From Salticus scenicus (Eukaryota > Arthropoda > Arachnida > Araneae > Salticidae), in assembly GCA_963930645.1 (NCBI GenBank), contig OZ005648.1:198469542-198533541 (forward strand): DNA of 64,000 nucleotides, given 5' to 3'. Below, one piece after another: positions 1 to 12,430 of the stretch. The notes beneath the pieces were generated by a model, which worked only from the letters and a program-made list of their open reading frames with translations, did no database searches and was not told the origin of the DNA. The position numbers and the translations under genes were made by a program. How positions within the stretch are numbered: the first letter of the stretch is position 1; each line of letters opens with the position of its first letter.

Positions 1-1997
1 CCCAGAGAGAGATATCTCTCCTCTTCCCGATGCGTCTACTTGGACAATAAATAAATAAATAAAATCTAATGGACTATTAGAAAGAAAAAAAGTAACAACA
101 CAACGAGATTGATCAAAACTATTGATCATTGCTTACATTTATGCGAAATTTTGTCCTATGCAGACACATTAAATATTATGAAAAATAAAAAGACATAGCT
201 ATCTACTGAGTAATAGTCTGCAAAATTCAATAGACACCAACTGATGTCGAGGTAAAACAAAATTTAAATTTCATGCAATTTTATGTATTACAATGTGAAA
301 ATATTCTGTGACTGACATTGATACACTTAATTATGGCTCTAGTAAAAATAGTTCCATGTCATCCTTATAAATTCTAGTTTCTTTTGCTAGTGAGTTGTAA
401 AAACCCTTATTAGAATTCTAACGATTTCCTATATTATCGAAATTCCTTTTAAAAATCTCTGAAAATAAATGCGAATACAACAAGTGAGATTTAGTAACAG
501 TAACTTTGCTTTATGACCCCAATGGTAGGAGATCAAGAGAGATTTTCCGCAATATAATGGGTTTATAATATTCATACTATTGTTTCACCCTCTAGATAAG
601 TGTCGACTAGAATTTCTCGATAATTTCGCCTCTCCAGGTTGTTTTTTTACTTTATAGGCATAACTTAGAAGTCTATATTTCTAGTTAAGGGATCCAGAAA
701 ATGACTACTTATTCGTTCAAGATGAAAGCGGTATATATATATATATATATATTTCTCAGTGTCTACAGCTGATACAAAATATTTGTCACAAACAAACATA
801 TATAGACATCATTCCAAAAATAATTAAAAAATAGTTGAGAATCTTCCAAAACGTATAAATACACCAAAATCCAGAAGCGTTTTTTTTTTTTTTTTTTTTT
901 TTTTACGATTCCAAAACTTTCTTTTTGTGAATGTAAAAGAATTTTTGACTGTCTTGATTTAAAAGCATTAGTAAAGGTAAAACACATTTCCATTTATAGA
1001 ACTATTATTCAGTATGCAATAAAATAAAATCCTATGTAGTGAATAAGAGAGTGGTAAAAATATCAGTATTTTCAGGTACAAAAGATTGTTACATTATTTT
1101 AATCAAGAAAAAATATACATTAAAATATACAATCGAAGCGCCGATGATTTTATTTTAAAGATGTATGGAATATTGAAATTAATTCATTTTGTATCACCAA
1201 TTTAATTATATTAACTGAAAATTTTTCAAAAAAAAAAAAAAAAATGTAAATTCTAAAAAGCTGGCATTCAGCTGATATATTTAATTACCTAAAAATTACC
1301 AGTTATCAAAACCCCTTAAACTCAACAAGATTTTTCATTTTTGCATGATTAAAACTTGCATTAAATCGACATTAATTTTTAATTTTACTTAATTACTAGA
1401 TTGAAAAAAAGAAGTACTGAGCAAACATATTAAAATTAGATTTCCTATACTTAAAATTTTTTATTATCTTTGCTTATAATGCGGTATATATAACTGCTCT
1501 TAGAAATTTGCTTTTTCTCTTTTAATATAAAATTTTGATTAAAACCCTTTAATTAAAAACTTTTAATTAACTCAGAGTGTAGAATTTGATATACCTTATC
1601 ATTAAATATAAAATACAAAAATTTGAAAACGTGTAAATTTTTTGAATAGCTAATTTGTTCATTAAGAATTATACAAATATTTTTTGAATTAATATGGTTT
1701 TTAAAATAATTTTTATTAATTTTTCTTGAATAAAACTCGCGATAAATAAGAAAAATATGATGATAATAATAAAAAAAATGTCATCTTGAAAAATATTTAT
1801 TTTTAGCTTAGAGAATTTTTAATATTTTCTGATAAAATTTATATGTACATTTTTCTAAAGAAATCTATTTACTCTCTCTTTTGCGTTTTAAAATAAAATT
1901 CTAAATAAATATATCTATTTGTGTATTAAAATAAATATACTGATAACAGGAGCCTTGTAAGGTTCAACTGAGTTTTCGTCAATTAGATTGAATATAT
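1..1997. other. AT-rich intergenic DNA without a supportable gene
   Basis: I see no conserved coding frame. The stretch holds a TA microsatellite near 732-752, a poly(T) run near 881-904 and a poly(A) run near 1228-1243. Open frames here are short and pass through homopolymers. Confidence 0.7.
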
Positions 1998-2129
1998 TAC
2001 TTCCATTACGCGACTACCGTAGTTAATGGAAGTATTGTATTCGGTCCAAAAATTCGATGTCGAGATTTCACTTGATTTACATGTTTTAAGGTCTCCTGAG
2101 TCTAAAAAAGTGGTTTTTGGTAATTGGTC

Positions 2130-2186
<57 letters not shown>

Positions 2187-2988
2187 ATGTATGCATGTGT
2201 GGAATCTTCTGGTTATCATATCTCCGAAACTAATAAAGATAGAACTACAAATCTTCAGATTATAAACAGGTCTGGTGTTCAAAGGAATTTTCTAAATTTT
2301 GGTGAAAATTGAAAAACCGGAAGTGGGACATCGGAGACCGTAAGTGGGACCGTAAGTCAGTATCTCAAAAACGGCTCTATCGATTTTCGTCAAATTTGCT
2401 ATATAAACACTCTATTAGATGTCCTTTCGAATGATACAGTTGGTTAGTTCAGGGAAATTTATAGGTGTCCTGTATAAATAGCTCAATTTTAGGTCTTGCA
2501 AGTGCGTTCCTTTGAAAACGGATGTACGGATTTTTTTTAAACTCGCCATATTAGCTCACTTTTAAATATCCTTTTGTATGTAATTATTGTATTCAGGTCA
2601 CTAATTGATTTTTTGTAAAAGTTGGTATCACAAAAACGGCTCTAACGGTTTTCTTGAAAATTGTTATATAAATCAATTTCTTTCTCATGTATTACGTGGT
2701 TATTAGAGGAAAATTAACAGTCATTCTGCTTAGATAGGTCATCTTTAAATCTCGGAAATTTGTATTTCAAAAAATAACTCTACCATTTTTTTCTCTTATT
2801 TTTTACCTCGCTTATATGTAAGCTTCGTTTTATATGTGTTTATAAGTTTCTCTTACCGGAAAAGTTTTAGGTTTCTACTTCTTTAGGTAACTTTTATGTT
2901 TTCTGATCACATTAGCTCTCAAAAATAATATATAATATGAGTAATAGTGGGTAATGGATGTCGTGTGGTTGTTTCACACCAGATTTTT
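1998..2988 (+). repeat. Hairpin-headed dispersed repeat, family A copy 1
   Basis: Begins with a perfect 11-bp inverted repeat (TACTTCCATTA at 1998, complement ending 2044), followed by about 80 bp, a TG microsatellite (about 2129-2180), and then degenerate tandem units whose motif TATCTCAAAAACGGCTC recurs near 2219, 2359, 2510, 2627 and 2765 (spacing about 117-151 bp). It ends at TTCACACCAGATTT. A second copy at 28725-29670 has the same head, order and end, which sets both boundaries. There is no coding capacity and no clear target duplication. I infer a non-autonomous mobile element of unknown class. Confidence 0.75.
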
Positions 2989-3932
2989 TTCTGCATAATT
3001 TTGCTTTGCCATGTACATTATGCAAATTAATAACTGTCTTGTTAATATATTTAATATCAAATTCAACTGGATTTCAAGATTTTCTTTGTTTCTATTCTAT
3101 TTTTTTCTCCTTCTTCTTTTCACATTTTCATGATATTTGGCTAGCGTAGTCAATCGGGCTTAAAGCCTAGAACCAACCACCATACCAACCTGATATTTTG
3201 ATTTTAGTCGACCAACATAATGGATTTCATTTGAAAACCATTGAATGCTTCACGTTATAAGTACATTTTTATTTTTATCTATTTAATAATAAGACTTTAC
3301 GGATATTCTAGTGAAATATAATGTGTATGTGTGTGTGTGTGTGTGTGTGTATATATAATAAATATTAAAATTTTCCAAATTAAAGATTATTACCAGTTTA
3401 AACAATTCCTGTGATCAATCCCAAATCTACTATGAATTTAATTAAAATTGAAATAAAAGAAGATAATTGGAAATATATGACAACATGCTTGAATACTAAC
3501 GTTTTCAGAGAATGGTAGGAATATAAAACATACAAAGTAAATGGTTTTCTATTACAAAAAAGAGTGTAAGCTAAATTTCTCTTTGTTCCATGCCCAAACC
3601 ATTTATTAGTCGCAAATCAAGAAAGAAAATGAATAGAATATTAAATTAATTAGTTTAATCTAAGATTGAAAGAATTGGCTAACAAAGTACACTCACCATA
3701 TCGTCATAAATAACAATTAACCATTAGTTGTTATTTGAATCAGCAATTACCATCAACGAACAATAAATCAAGAACTAATTGAATACTAGATAGCTTCAAA
3801 ACATTGAATTAAGTATTACAAGTTAGAATAATTCAAAAAATTACTCACTAGTTTATCACATGGAAAAATGAAAGACGCAGGAATTAGAAATGACAAAAGT
3901 TAAAATTTACAATCAAATTAACCACATGTAAT

Positions 3933-3966
<34 letters not shown>

Positions 3967-6368
3967 GTAAGTTCTTGAAGAAAAAATAATTTGGATGATA
4001 TTGGTATTGCGGAATGGCGAACTGTGGGCCGGTTAAAAATTGATCAATTTATTTTGAGAAGTTTCATAATTCTTTAATGAATCTAACTCATTATTTTAAG
4101 CTTAAGTAAGTCTAAATCGTCTGAATACTGTGGAGAAGGCTGGTCTAATCTCCTTTTCAAGTTATGAAACCTTTCGATAATTGCTATTTACTAATATTGA
4201 TCAGTTGCAATAGGCAATACATAATACTTAATACTGGTTATTTGTTCTAATCTTGTTCATTTAAAGAGAAATATAAATGGATGGTGGGGAAATTTATTTC
4301 TAAAATACAGATATTATGTTAATCTTTTGTGTTTCATTGCTCTAAAGCAATCCGTTCTTAATGATGTCAAAAATACATCTGAATTGATCACAGAAGATTG
4401 AAGTAATGCCATTGCAGATGACTCAGTTTTCATACTTAATCAGAAACCTAGAAGAATTTCGGATTGGAACCGATATGAAAAAGAAACACCATATATCAGT
4501 AACATTTCAAAATAAATTGCCATTAATAACATCGCCGCATGATATTGTCAGATAAAAAAATATCCGCAGGAGAAAAAAAAAAAAAAAAAAACGTTAGTTA
4601 TCAAAATAGTTGGCTATAAGAAAAAAAAAAAAAAAAAATTGAAAAAAAAAAAAAAAAAAAAATCTCTCAGAGCGGGAAGTTATTTTACATAAAATTTTTA
4701 AAATTTGTATAACAATTACGAATAAAAATTTTATAAGCAAAATTTTGTATTACGTGAAATTTTATTTTTATGTATACCTCTTTTATAAAATGAGAAAATC
4801 TTTTCGTATTCCATGAATATTTAAAAAAAAGGAAATGTAGTAAATGTTACGTGTAAATTTCATCATATTTTTTTTTTCAATTTAAATTGTGTGTGTGTGT
4901 GTGTTTTGATATATATAATTATTCCAGGCACAGACACATACAAAAAAAAAAAAAAAAAAAAAAAAAGTTAAGTGTAAAACTCTTCGTATATCGAAACATT
5001 ATATCTATTTCTTGCAGACATTTCTTTCTGCTTCGCTGAAGATATAAAAATATGTCTGCATTATATTTTTTAATTTTTATATCTTATTGCTTTTCAAATC
5101 TTATTTTAATAATGACATTTTATAATTTATTGTCATATCTTTTCACGTAGGCCTTTGTCTTTATTGTTAATTAGTATAGGTATTCTCATGTGATGTGTTC
5201 GAAAAAGTTTTCAAATATATATAATGTGTGTCTCAGCAATAACATGAAATATGTAGAGTTAGAATATATATTGCCTTACAACCACAGAAATAAAAAATAA
5301 AACTAATTTCATTCTAGTTTATAATATATTTCATAAATTAAAACTTAATATTTGAAATCTGTCTTTCTTTTTCTCTCTCTCTCTTTCTCTGTATACATAT
5401 ATGTGTATATAGGGACAGGAGTAACTTTTGTATGAGCAGCAAATAAACATAGATTTATAAAAAAAAAAAAAAAAAAAAAAAGTGGTAACACACTAGATAG
5501 GTTGCGATAAAATTCGCCTTCATGCGGGAATATTATTTAATTTAGTTAATTATTAATGGACTCTTCCCACCTAACGTCAAAGGTCACATGATAGAGGAAA
5601 AACAAATAGCAGACAAAGTCTTGTTTATCTATAGTGATTGCTGAAATAACATATTTTCTATTCTTATTTTTGATCAATCGTATTTAATCTGCGTTATTTT
5701 TTTATACGTCATCATTTTTAATCCATTTTATATCATTATTCATCATCTTTTGTTTGCCGTATACATTTACAATCATAATTTAGTTTTTGTTTGTTATTGA
5801 TGTTGATGGAGAACATGTTTAATATTCTGATTTTTGGTACTTAAATCAGTGACAGTGCATTATAGTACTGCGTAAATCCATTTAGACCAGTAACTAAGTT
5901 AATTAACTTGTTGTAACACCTTTATGCAATTAAATTAAATGAAAACATTTTAAAATTTCAAATTATAATCCATAAACATTCCACAAGAAGCTATTATTTA
6001 TTGCTAGATCAGTTAATGTTACAGTTACACTACAATATACAAAAATCGATTCTTATAGGTAAAAATAAATAAACACATAAAATGTTTTTTAAAAATTATT
6101 AAATTTACAAATACAATTATTCTACTGTTTACAAATGCACAATATTACTTTTATTTTATTTTATATTAAATATTAACATTTTTGTTCTTAAGAACAATAT
6201 TTAATTGAATTCGATTCTCAGAATTCAATTATTCGTTTTCCTCTATCACGTGATGAGCAAACGACGGTGGGAAGAGCCCATTGTTATTGGTTATTTTGGA
6301 TTTCGTTGGCATTTAATCGTCTGTTATTCTTTTTTTTTTACTATTTTTAAATTTAAATCTTTTATACT
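2989..6368. other. AT-rich intergenic DNA with microsatellites
   Basis: No gene recognised. Contains a GT repeat near 3325-3350, a TA repeat near 3940-3966, poly(A) runs near 4570-4590, 4620-4660 and 4940-4965, a short GT repeat near 4890, CT-rich DNA near 5364-5392 and a poly(A) run at about 5459-5481. Short open frames such as 2958-3149 and 6205-6387 show no recognisable domain. Confidence 0.65.
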
Positions 6369-6620
6369 TTCTCTTACCTATACATAAGGTAGAGAATTAT
6401 TGATTTTGGCTCAAATTTTTGAAATTGAGTTTTTGTTATATTTACACGCTTTGAGTTCTATGTTTTTAACGGTTGGTCTGTGTGTCCGTGTGCGTGTGTG
6501 TCTGTCTGCCTCTCTCTCTGTGTCTGTCTGTTATCAGCATATCCCAAGAACAATTAATAGCAGAAAGTTCAAACTCGGTATTTTAAATGTGTATTATATA
6601 AGGATGCTACACTAAACGTT
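6369..6620 (+). repeat. Hairpin-headed repeat, family C
   Basis: Starts with an imperfect inverted repeat (TTCTCTTACCT, then AGGTAGAGAA, 6369-6396), continues with ACACGCTTTGAG near 6445, a TGTCTG-type microsatellite (about 6478-6532) and the phrase CATATCCCAAGAAC. This is the same order of parts as families A and B but with a different sequence. A degenerate relative, with a TATC microsatellite in the same place, lies at about 7190-7310 (GGAAATTCAAATGTGGTATTTTG against AGAAAGTTCAAACTCGGTATTTTA). Boundaries on the right are uncertain. Confidence 0.5.
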
Positions 6621-7189
6621 TCGTTGAAATCAAGCAAATGGTTCGTGTACAGGGGCATTCAAGATAATTCAAATGCATTATGTCTATGGAGAAATTTCTG
6701 GTAAGCACAATGTAACACCAATAGGCTGACTTAAACAAAATGAAATGAACAAAAATTTTTATATGCATAAAAGCATGTTTTGTGTAGATTGTGGTATGGA
6801 AATCAATCATCATTCCTTTATAGGGCTACTCAAAGTATTGGGATATATTGGGGCAATACTTCGAAATTGCTGGAATTGTAATTCATTTTGTATTAGATGT
6901 TTTTCAAGTAAGACTAAATTATGTATACAATATTGTTTATAATGCATATTGTTTATAGACAATATAAGAGGGCTACCTCAAAGCTAAGCGTTCGCTAAGC
7001 TAAACGCTCTTTTCTATTGAATGTATTTGAAGGAAGTGCTTTGCTACATTTTACTATGTCGACAAACACTGCTCAGGAAGCAAAATTAATTTTTCATACC
7101 CATACGTAAACAAAGTTTTTTTTATTTTGTATAATATCACATTTCCAGATTACCCGATTATGAAAGTCCAACATTTAGCGGTTTATCGG

Positions 7190-7310
7190 TATATATATCT
7201 ATATCTATATCTATCTATCTATATATATATCTTTCATCAACATGACTTAAAAACAGGTAACTGCAGGAAATTCAAATGTGGTATTTTGAAATTCGTAATA
7301 GGTTTCCACT
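7190..7310 (+). repeat. Degenerate family C relative with TATC microsatellite
   Basis: TATC/TA microsatellite followed by a segment similar to the post-microsatellite part of 6530-6590. No hairpin head is obvious, so this is probably a decayed or truncated copy. Confidence 0.35.
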
Positions 7311-7673
7311 TAAAAATTTTATCAAGATTTGCATGCTTGAAGGCAAATTAATAACAGCCTTGATTAATCCAATTTTTTATAATTTAATTATTATTATTAT
7401 TATTATTATTTTACAATTGCATGATCTATAAGTGTATGGGGTTGAGGGAGGCGGTAGCCCTCCTCACACATGTCAAATAAAACTGTCAAATAAAACATGT
7501 CAAATAAAACTGTTCCTAAACCTATTTTAGATTATTTTATAAGTACATTGATTTTATTATCTTTCGCTATTGATCTTAAAACTTAATATGCAATCTATCT
7601 TTATAGTGCTGAAAAGCAGAGTAATAGAAAGTCGTGTGAGTGACACACCACATTATTTTTTACTAAATTTATA

Positions 7674-7711
<38 letters not shown>

Positions 7712-9224
7712 TTTGTTTGAATGCAAAGCATACACTCACATCATAAACGATTACCTGATGAGAATGAATGAGGTAGCATGAACAATTTGACTGACACGCT
7801 TTCACTGAAGTTGTGGATTTTGTCTAAATCATTCCAAACACTACCGAAAAATTTTAATGAGCTCAGATTCAAAAGAACAACTTTTTGGTATTAATGAGCT
7901 TTTACAATTAGTAACAGAAATCAAAATTCTTAACCTGGGATATTATATTTATTGATTATTGATATTAGCTTTAACGTGATTAACTACAACAACTTCGTTA
8001 ATTGTTATTGGAATCAAATTATATAATTATTTGCAGAATTATGTATCAACAATATTTTGATAAATGTTAATTTTTTTCAGAAAACATCAAATTTTTTAAC
8101 TTGAAATAAAATTTTGAAAATTCGAAAGTTTATAAAATTTGCAAGACATTTGTCTCGCATACACAATACAATTTTGAAATTCTTTAAGAACTTCGGAGTT
8201 TTAGATGGTTGTATGTGAAAATTATGTGCATAAAATATGTTGTTAAAAATGTTAAAAAAAAAAAAAAAACATAAATTTAACACAATTTTCACATAATGTC
8301 AATCATTTCTATTTTGTTGAAACATTGTATTAATAAGTTATAAGCTACTGTAACAATGAAATATTTTTAGTATATAATCCAAATAAGTAATAAACCCAAA
8401 GGAGACATTTAATCATTTTAGAAATCCGTAGTTTACTCTCAATACTTTATCAAGCTCAATATTTTACGTCGAAGTATAAGCTTAAATCCTACCACTAATC
8501 AGCTCGCAAGACAATTTAAATTATTAATAGAATATGAATTTTTGAACACAGTTAAGCCTTAAACTCTTTACAAACTTGCGAAATCGTTCTAGCAGAGAAA
8601 TTAAGAAATTATCTTTGGAAAATCTCATAATTTAATCTCTTATTAATTATAAAGAATTATTAATGAACTCACGATAATATTTGGCGAATGAAAGTTTGAA
8701 ATATTAATTCTTCACTAATTTTACAGAAAATCGACAAAATGAAAAGAAATTAACTGAAAGACTTTATTCTGTTGTTTCATAAAAGCAAATATTTCCCTTT
8801 AAATTATGATTTGGACAATTTCTGGAAAATTAAGACTATATTTGATCCTGCATACATTGACAGATTATTTTGATGCGATAATTTATTCTAGTAAACTATA
8901 ATATTAGGTCAATTTGATAATTTTATAGAATTTTATAAAAAATAGAATAATTGAAAATTGAAGGAAAATATCAGGGAATTAACAGACATTTCGATTATTT
9001 TTTTTTAATTAAATGTTGACATATGGAATAACATGGCGACAAGCGTCACTTGTTGCCAAGTTCATTAACAAATGTCGTTAAAACTGAAAACATGAACGGC
9101 AAAATTTTATCAATTAAAATATTTCTAAAAATTTATTTCTTTTTCGATTATCTATTTATATTTTCAAAAGGGGAGATAAATACATTTAGATGTTTGAATG
9201 GTTCAGAAGTCAATCAGTGTCAAT

Positions 9225-9258
<34 letters not shown>

Positions 9259-9407
9259 TATGCGTTGTGAACGATAGAGGATTGCAAGTCCTGTCACAGG
9301 CACAAATAATTAGTGGATTTTATTATAAACTGCCAGACGGCAGCACTATCAATATCCATTAAACTACTAACTTTGTATTTCTATAATAAAGCTCTTGATT
9401 TTCGCAG

Positions 9408-9438
<31 letters not shown>

Positions 9439-10009
9439 TTTTTACTTACATTGATTTTCTATTGAACTACCTGTTTAAAAAATGACGGGAAAAAATAATG
9501 AAAACTTTAGGAAATAAGAATTTATGTGTTTAAAACGAGGTTCTAACTACAACTTTTGTCGTTTGTACGGTAAGCAATATTACTCAAAAAAAGCTTGTGA
9601 ATTACTTTTTGGAAGGGCTGCCTCCAAACTCCTGAAAGGAGTACATAGTATGAAATATCTACACTCCTTCTCATATTTATAAGGACACTTTATATTTTGA
9701 AATAACTATTGTAAAAATAATTGTAAACAAGATTATACTAATTGCACTTAATATATCTAGTATTCTAAAAACCAAAACTGTTATAATGTTTTTAATATAA
9801 AACAAAATTAATAAAAAATAATGCAAAATGTGTTTTTCTCCAAGTTTTTAGATGTTCATAATTATAGGGACAATCAAGATTTTTTCGTTTTATTGAACTT
9901 GCTAGCGGATAAATTACAGTTGACCTGCGAATTTGTTAACTACTGGGCTAGATTAATTCATATATAAGCCTTTAAATTTTCTTGGACGGACATTACTGAT
10001 AATTCCTCG
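7311..10009. other. AT-rich intergenic DNA
   Basis: No gene recognised. Holds an ATT trinucleotide run near 7385-7410, three short tandem copies of TGTCAAATAAAAC at about 7466-7512, a TA microsatellite near 7675-7708 and long poly(A)/poly(T) runs near 8253, 9226-9256 and 9418-9443. Confidence 0.65.
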
Positions 10010-10742
10010 AAAAAAAGGACGTCCATGTAGTGAAGTATGATAAATGTGTTTTTTAAGGAAAAGGATAATTTCAGTCCGCCGAATTTCTGATGAAATTCGA
10101 AGGTCTAAAATTGCTGAAGGAAATGTGATCAAACGTTGAACTGCTGGTTTGATAGGAGAGAGATCTGATGCAAAATCAGAGTTGTTTTACAGAGATCGAA
10201 GACTCATAATTCCGCTTACTGTTCTACTCATAATGACTGTTGCTGACTTTGCTCGTAATTTTTAACGAATGGTTAGGGCCCACATTTGTGCATGCTTAAA
10301 ATAATTAATAATATGTTAAAATGAATAAAAAACCTGTAATAATCAATCAGCATTTAATGGGGGAAAGAACGTCTGTGTTAAAGTTGAATAAAGACAATAT
10401 TAAATGGTAAAATGTTGCATTTTCGGATGAAAAACATTTTATTCTTGATTAACCAAATGGTTTTAAGAGTTACTGGCACGATCTAAAGATAGCGAAAGAC
10501 AGAGCAGACTTTTTAGAGGCAGATATGAATCGGGCATTTTAAAGATGGATCTATGGTGCTCTGGAGAGCTGCTTCTACGGAAGGCAGAGTGACTTTAGTA
10601 ATTTTTTCTATTTTTTGAACATCAAGAGAATATCCGCAAATTTTAAATGTGGAATTATCAGATTTTTGTTAGATTTTGGGGGGTAATAATATTTTTTTCA
10701 ACAAGACTTACATTTTTGGTCTAGTTTTAGAGCAATAGGAAA
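10010..10742 (+). pseudogene. Decayed Tc1-like transposase, left part
   Basis: An old Tc1/mariner transposase riddled with stops. Around 10411-10470 the translation reads a first catalytic block (VAFSDEKHFILD, Asp codon 10426-10428, then a stop and PNGFKSYWHDLK). Further on GSMVLWRAASTEGRVTLV corresponds to the VWGA region of Tc1 transposases. The second catalytic block (FFQQD, Asp codon 10705-10707) is in the same frame as the first, 93 codons on. Everything in between is interrupted. The copy is cut immediately afterwards by the young Tc1-like element that starts at 10745, and its remainder resumes at 12173. No terminal repeats of this older element are evident. It cannot encode an active enzyme. 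Assignment to the Tc1 family is firm; the subfamily is unknown. Confidence 0.75.
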
Positions 10743-10744
10743 TA

Positions 10745-12172
10745 CACTGATGGAAAAAAAAACCCCAACCCCAGGAAGGAGCTGTGCTAGATAAATGAAA
10801 TTTGGTAGGCGTGTTTATACATCTGAAAGATGACGTCGATTCAAATTTCGAGCTACGCGCATAAGTGTGGCGCTAGTAGCGACACTATGAACATGCAAAT
10901 GAGGTTTGCTTTAAATAAGCGCTGTAAGGTTCGTGATCGTTATTTACAGTTGAGATTTGACGTAGTGGGTTAATGTTAGTCAAGTATGCCTCTAAGAAGA
11001 CGAAGAAGCCATTATCAACAGCTCACTGAGTTTGAACGAGGTCGTGTAGTAGGGCTACGAGAAGGTGGGTTTTCTTTCCGCGATATTGCAGAAAGACTTG
11101 GCAGGAATGTATCCACTGTGCATGAGTGTTGGCAGCAGTGGTCAAGGGAAGGTACTACCTCAAGAAGACCGGGTTCCGGGCGGCCACGTGGCACTACTGA
11201 GAGGGAAGACCGCCGTGTTCGGCGTATGGCTGTGGCTAATCGTACTGCGTCTGCAGCTGAAATTCGAGCTGCAGTTGGCACCACAGTGACACAACAAACT
11301 GTTACAAATCGGTTACTTCAAGGACAGCTCCGAGCCAGACGCCCTGTAGCGTGCATTCCACTGACTCCAAACCACTGCCGTTTGCGACGTGAGTGGTGTC
11401 AAGCTAGAGCTCATTGGAGGACGGAGTGGAGATGTGTTGTGTTTTCTGATGAAAGCCGGTTCTGCCTTGGTCGCAGTGATAGCCGTGTGTTGGTTAGAAG
11501 GAGGCCAGGTGAACGCCTGCTAGCGACCTGTCTGCGGCCTAGACACACAGGGCCTACTCCTGGAGTTATGGTTTGGGGAGCAATTTCGTATGACAGCAGG
11601 AGCACTCTCGTGGTTATTCCACGCACCCTGACTGCAAATTTGTACGTCAGTCTAGTGATACAACCTGTTGTGCTGCCATTCATGAACAGCATTCAAGGGG
11701 GTGTTTTCCAACAGGATAACGCTCGCCCTCATACCGCTGTTGTAACCCAACATGCTCTACAGAGTGTCGACATGTTGCATTGGCCTGCTAGATCACCAGA
11801 TCTTTCTCCAATCGAGCACGTATGGGACATCATTGGACGACAACTCCAGCGTCATCCACAACCAGCATTAACCGTCCCTGCATTGACCGCCCAAGTGCAA
11901 CAGGCATGGAACTCCATCCCACAAACTGATATCCGACACCTGTACGACACAATGCATGCACGTTTTCATGCTTGCATTAAAAATTCTGGCGGTTACACCG
12001 GTTACTAATGTACCAACATTTCACATTTGAAATGGCTCTTCTCGCCAATGGCTCTACCTGTGATCTTGAAACTTTAATCAATTAAATATGTTACCTAGAC
12101 AAATGTATTACTGAAATTTCATTACTGTACAATAATTTTTTCTTTGTGTTGGGATTTTTTTTCCCATCAGTG
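10745..12172 (+). mobile_element. Complete Tc1-like DNA transposon
   Basis: 1,428 bp from CACTGATGG (10745) to CCATCAGTG (12172), flanked on both sides by TA (10743-10744 and 12173-12174), the target duplication expected for the Tc1/mariner superfamily. The terminal inverted repeats are short and imperfect (about 25-30 bp: CACTGATGG, an A run, then CCCAAC). The single uninterrupted transposase gene and matching ends make this a potentially autonomous, recently inserted copy. It sits inside an older decayed transposase. Its coding part is GC-richer than the surroundings. Confidence 0.93.
10986..12008 (+). CDS. Tc1-like transposase, 340 aa, intact
   Basis: Cut-and-paste transposase that would bind the element's own inverted repeats in the nucleus and move it to TA sites. 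The N-terminal third is a paired-type helix-turn-helix region (about residues 10-58, with FSFRDIAERLGRNVSTV as a homeodomain-like helix pair), then GSGRPRG (64-70), an AT-hook-like linker typical of Tc1 proteins, and a second helical DNA-binding part (about 75-115). The RNase H-like catalytic core shows D155 (VVFSDES), D244 (FQQDNARPH) and E277 (SPDLSPIEHVW). There are 88 residues between the two Asp, but only 32 between D244 and E277 where Tc1 enzymes usually have 34. The reading frame is complete with no stop or frameshift; length matches the family (about 340 aa). The ATG at 10986 begins a basic stretch common in these proteins. Many such proteins are annotated as Tcb1/Tcb2-like transposases. 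Confidence 0.93.
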   Translation: MPLRRRRSHYQQLTEFERGRVVGLREGGFSFRDIAERLGRNVSTVHECWQQWSREGTTSRRPGSGRPRGTTEREDRRVRRMAVANRTASAAEIRAAVGTTVTQQTVTNRLLQGQLRARRPVACIPLTPNHCRLRREWCQARAHWRTEWRCVVFSDESRFCLGRSDSRVLVRRRPGERLLATCLRPRHTGPTPGVMVWGAISYDSRSTLVVIPRTLTANLYVSLVIQPVVLPFMNSIQGGVFQQDNARPHTAVVTQHALQSVDMLHWPARSPDLSPIEHVWDIIGRQLQRHPQPALTVPALTAQVQQAWNSIPQTDIRHLYDTMHARFHACIKNSGGYTGY

Positions 12173-12300
12173 TAGTTTGAAGAAAGAAACTTCTGTATTA
12201 TTGCCTTTCCCATGGCTTAAAAGTTGAAAAAACCTTAACTTATGATATTAGAAAAGTGCATGCAAGTGGAAAGCAATTTTAAATATAAGTTTGTAACAGG
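12173..12300 (+). pseudogene. Decayed Tc1-like transposase, right part
   Basis: Continuation of the older transposase after the inserted element. Fragments resembling the C-terminal region (for instance IRKVHASGKQF, like the ARKVYASGKQF stretch in Tc1 proteins) occur around 12240-12285, in broken frames. The Pro-Asp-Leu-x-Pro-Ile-Glu block is not recognisable. Support is weaker than for the left part, and the position is the main argument. Confidence 0.45.
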
Positions 12301-12430
12301 TTCCATAGAGTAGCAGGTTTTTTCCGATTAAATGTTCTTAATTTCAGGAATTTAGTAGCATTTTCATTGATAATATTTAATGGTTACTTCTATACTTAAG
12401 GAGCATTACTGTTGAATAATGTGCCTATTA

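Noticed and set aside
2124..2312. Open frames over the TG microsatellite, both strands (1983-2282 and 2124-2312)
   Set aside because: They translate a dinucleotide repeat as Cys-Val or Thr-His and disappear in the related copy at 28725; not a gene.
11015..11692. Minus-strand open frames under the Tc1-like transposase
   Set aside because: They are shadows of an intact, domain-bearing + strand gene and show no domains of their own.
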